NCBI RefSeq assembly: GCF_024448135.1 | Contig: NZ_JAMRYX010000030.1 | Location: 1-37,735, forward strand | Reading direction: 5' to 3' | Length of the DNA: 37,735 bases | Source: Methylocystis suflitae | Lineage (GTDB): Bacteria; Pseudomonadota; Alphaproteobacteria; Rhizobiales; Beijerinckiaceae | In this document: one piece after another, positions 37,053 through 37,735 of the stretch | Layout of the letters: each line of letters starts with the position of its first letter | Position numbering within the stretch: position 1 is the stretch's first letter | Program-made: the position numbers and the translations under genes | The notes under the pieces: model-generated | Database searches by the model: none | Told to the model about the DNA's origin: nothing | What the model saw: only the letters and a program-made list of their open reading frames with translations

Positions 37053-37735
37053 ATGGCGCATCCGCTCGACCATCTTCCAATTCTGCGCATGAATGGCGCG
37101 GGAAACGAGATTCTCATTCTCGATTTGCGCGGAAGCGACCATGAGCTTGCCCCGCAGGAAGCGCGCGCCATCGCCAACGCGCCGGGCCTGCGCTTCGATC
37201 AGCTGATGGCGCTCCACAGGCCGCGCAGGCCGAGCGACGACGCGTATATGCGCATCTATAATATCGACGGCTCTCTCTCCGCCGCCTGCGGCAACGGCAC
37301 GCGCTGCGTGGCCTATGCGCTGGCGCGCGAAGGCAAGGACGCGCTGCGTCTGGAGACGGAGGCCGGCGTCATCGAAACGCGCCGCCATGCCGATACGGTT
37401 TTCACAGTCGACATGGGGCGTCCGCGGCTGGGCTGGCGCGAGATTCCGCTCGCACGCGCGGTGGAGGATACGCGCGAGGTCTCGCTCGATCCGCCGGTCG
37501 CAGGCGCGCCGGCGCGCTTTTGCGCGGTGAGCATGGGCAATCCGCATGCCGTGTTCTTCGTCGACGACGCGATGTTGGTCGACCTCGAGACGCTTGGCCC
37601 GCGCATCGAGCGCCATCCGCTCTTTCCCGAACGCGCCAATGTCTCCTTCGCGCAGATGCTTTCGCGCGACGATATTTTGCTGCGCGTCTGGGAGCGCGGA
37701 ACCGGCGCCACCAAGGCGTGCGGCTCGGCCGCCTG
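37053..37735 (+). CDS. dapF: diaminopimelate epimerase DapF, 3' end outside the window
   Basis: 227 codons are present before the edge and no stop is reached. The enzyme interconverts LL- and meso-diaminopimelate for lysine and peptidoglycan synthesis. It has LRMNGAGNEILILDLRG, RIYNIDGSLSAACGNGTRC with the first catalytic Cys, SMGNPHAVFFVDD, and GTGATKACGSAA with the second catalytic Cys right at the window end. The usual FHGxGND is MNGAGNE. About 50 C-terminal residues are likely missing. Confidence 0.95.
   Translation, partial: MAHPLDHLPILRMNGAGNEILILDLRGSDHELAPQEARAIANAPGLRFDQLMALHRPRRPSDDAYMRIYNIDGSLSAACGNGTRCVAYALAREGKDALRLETEAGVIETRRHADTVFTVDMGRPRLGWREIPLARAVEDTREVSLDPPVAGAPARFCAVSMGNPHAVFFVDDAMLVDLETLGPRIERHPLFPERANVSFAQMLSRDDILLRVWERGTGATKACGSAA

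Overview
The window is high-GC, densely packed chromosome of an alphaproteobacterium, most likely of the Hyphomicrobiales (Rhizobiales). This rests on gene content (an FzlA-like GST next to queG, a yqaA/dsbB neighbourhood, divergent carA and yqeY, a NifO-type ArsC-fold protein, an Irr-box-like site) and on intergenic palindromes of a style I associate with Bradyrhizobium and Methylocystis relatives. The genus cannot be proven from the sequence. No rRNA operon, CRISPR array or intact insertion sequence is visible; there is one tRNA gene (tRNA-Leu, CAA).

Layout. 1-2.0 kb: a rubrerythrin and Fe-S oxidoreductase unit with an Irr-like operator and a four-hairpin repeat between the genes. 2.1-6.8 kb: a leftward block of sugar dehydrogenase lipoprotein, YfgM-like protein, Der GTPase and O-methyltransferase. 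6.9-8.9 kb: a DUF72 protein facing an EEP phosphatase/nuclease. 9.2-12.0 kb: an MFS drug exporter divergent from a TetR regulator and a coupled unknown gene, with a palindromic operator between. 12.1-14.1 kb: rlmN and an SGNH-fold protein. 14.1-16.2 kb: a leftward yqaA, papain-like protease and dsbB set. 16.2-21.4 kb: tRNA-Leu with its promoter, a decayed integrase, a small secreted protein with a natural polyhistidine tail, and facing it a 1221-residue P-type ATPase fused to a membrane-fusion-protein domain, followed by a NifO-like gene. 21.5-25.6 kb: a SIMPL protein, FzlA-like GST, GAF histidine kinase and QueG. 25.7-29.4 kb: a polytopic membrane protein, WD40-like protein, MntA/HepT-type pair and ThiD. 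29.5-31.2 kb: an AT-richer PIN plus XRE/ImmA-IrrE pair. 31.3-37.7 kb: YqeY, CarA, a lipoprotein, a DUF2975/XRE pair with a palindromic operator, a frameshifted zinc peptidase, MazEF with a near-perfect palindromic operator, a GyrI-like membrane protein, and DapF, which runs off the right edge.

The standout is the ATPase/adaptor fusion at 17173-20838. It has a complete CtpF/SERCA-like P2 ATPase with ten predicted membrane spans. An eleventh span then places a HlyD-like adaptor (two lipoyl halves, a long helical hairpin and a beta-barrel region) on the periplasmic side. The topology fits a one-polypeptide, P-type-ATPase-driven envelope efflux pump. The neighbouring secreted 13-histidine protein could be a periplasmic metal-binding partner, though the two genes converge and are not an operon. 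Second in interest is a papain-like cysteine protease without a visible signal peptide, translationally coupled to dsbB.

The right third holds three toxin-antitoxin-like modules (MntA/HepT, ImmA/PIN, MazEF) among housekeeping genes, which marks it as a site of repeated small insertions.
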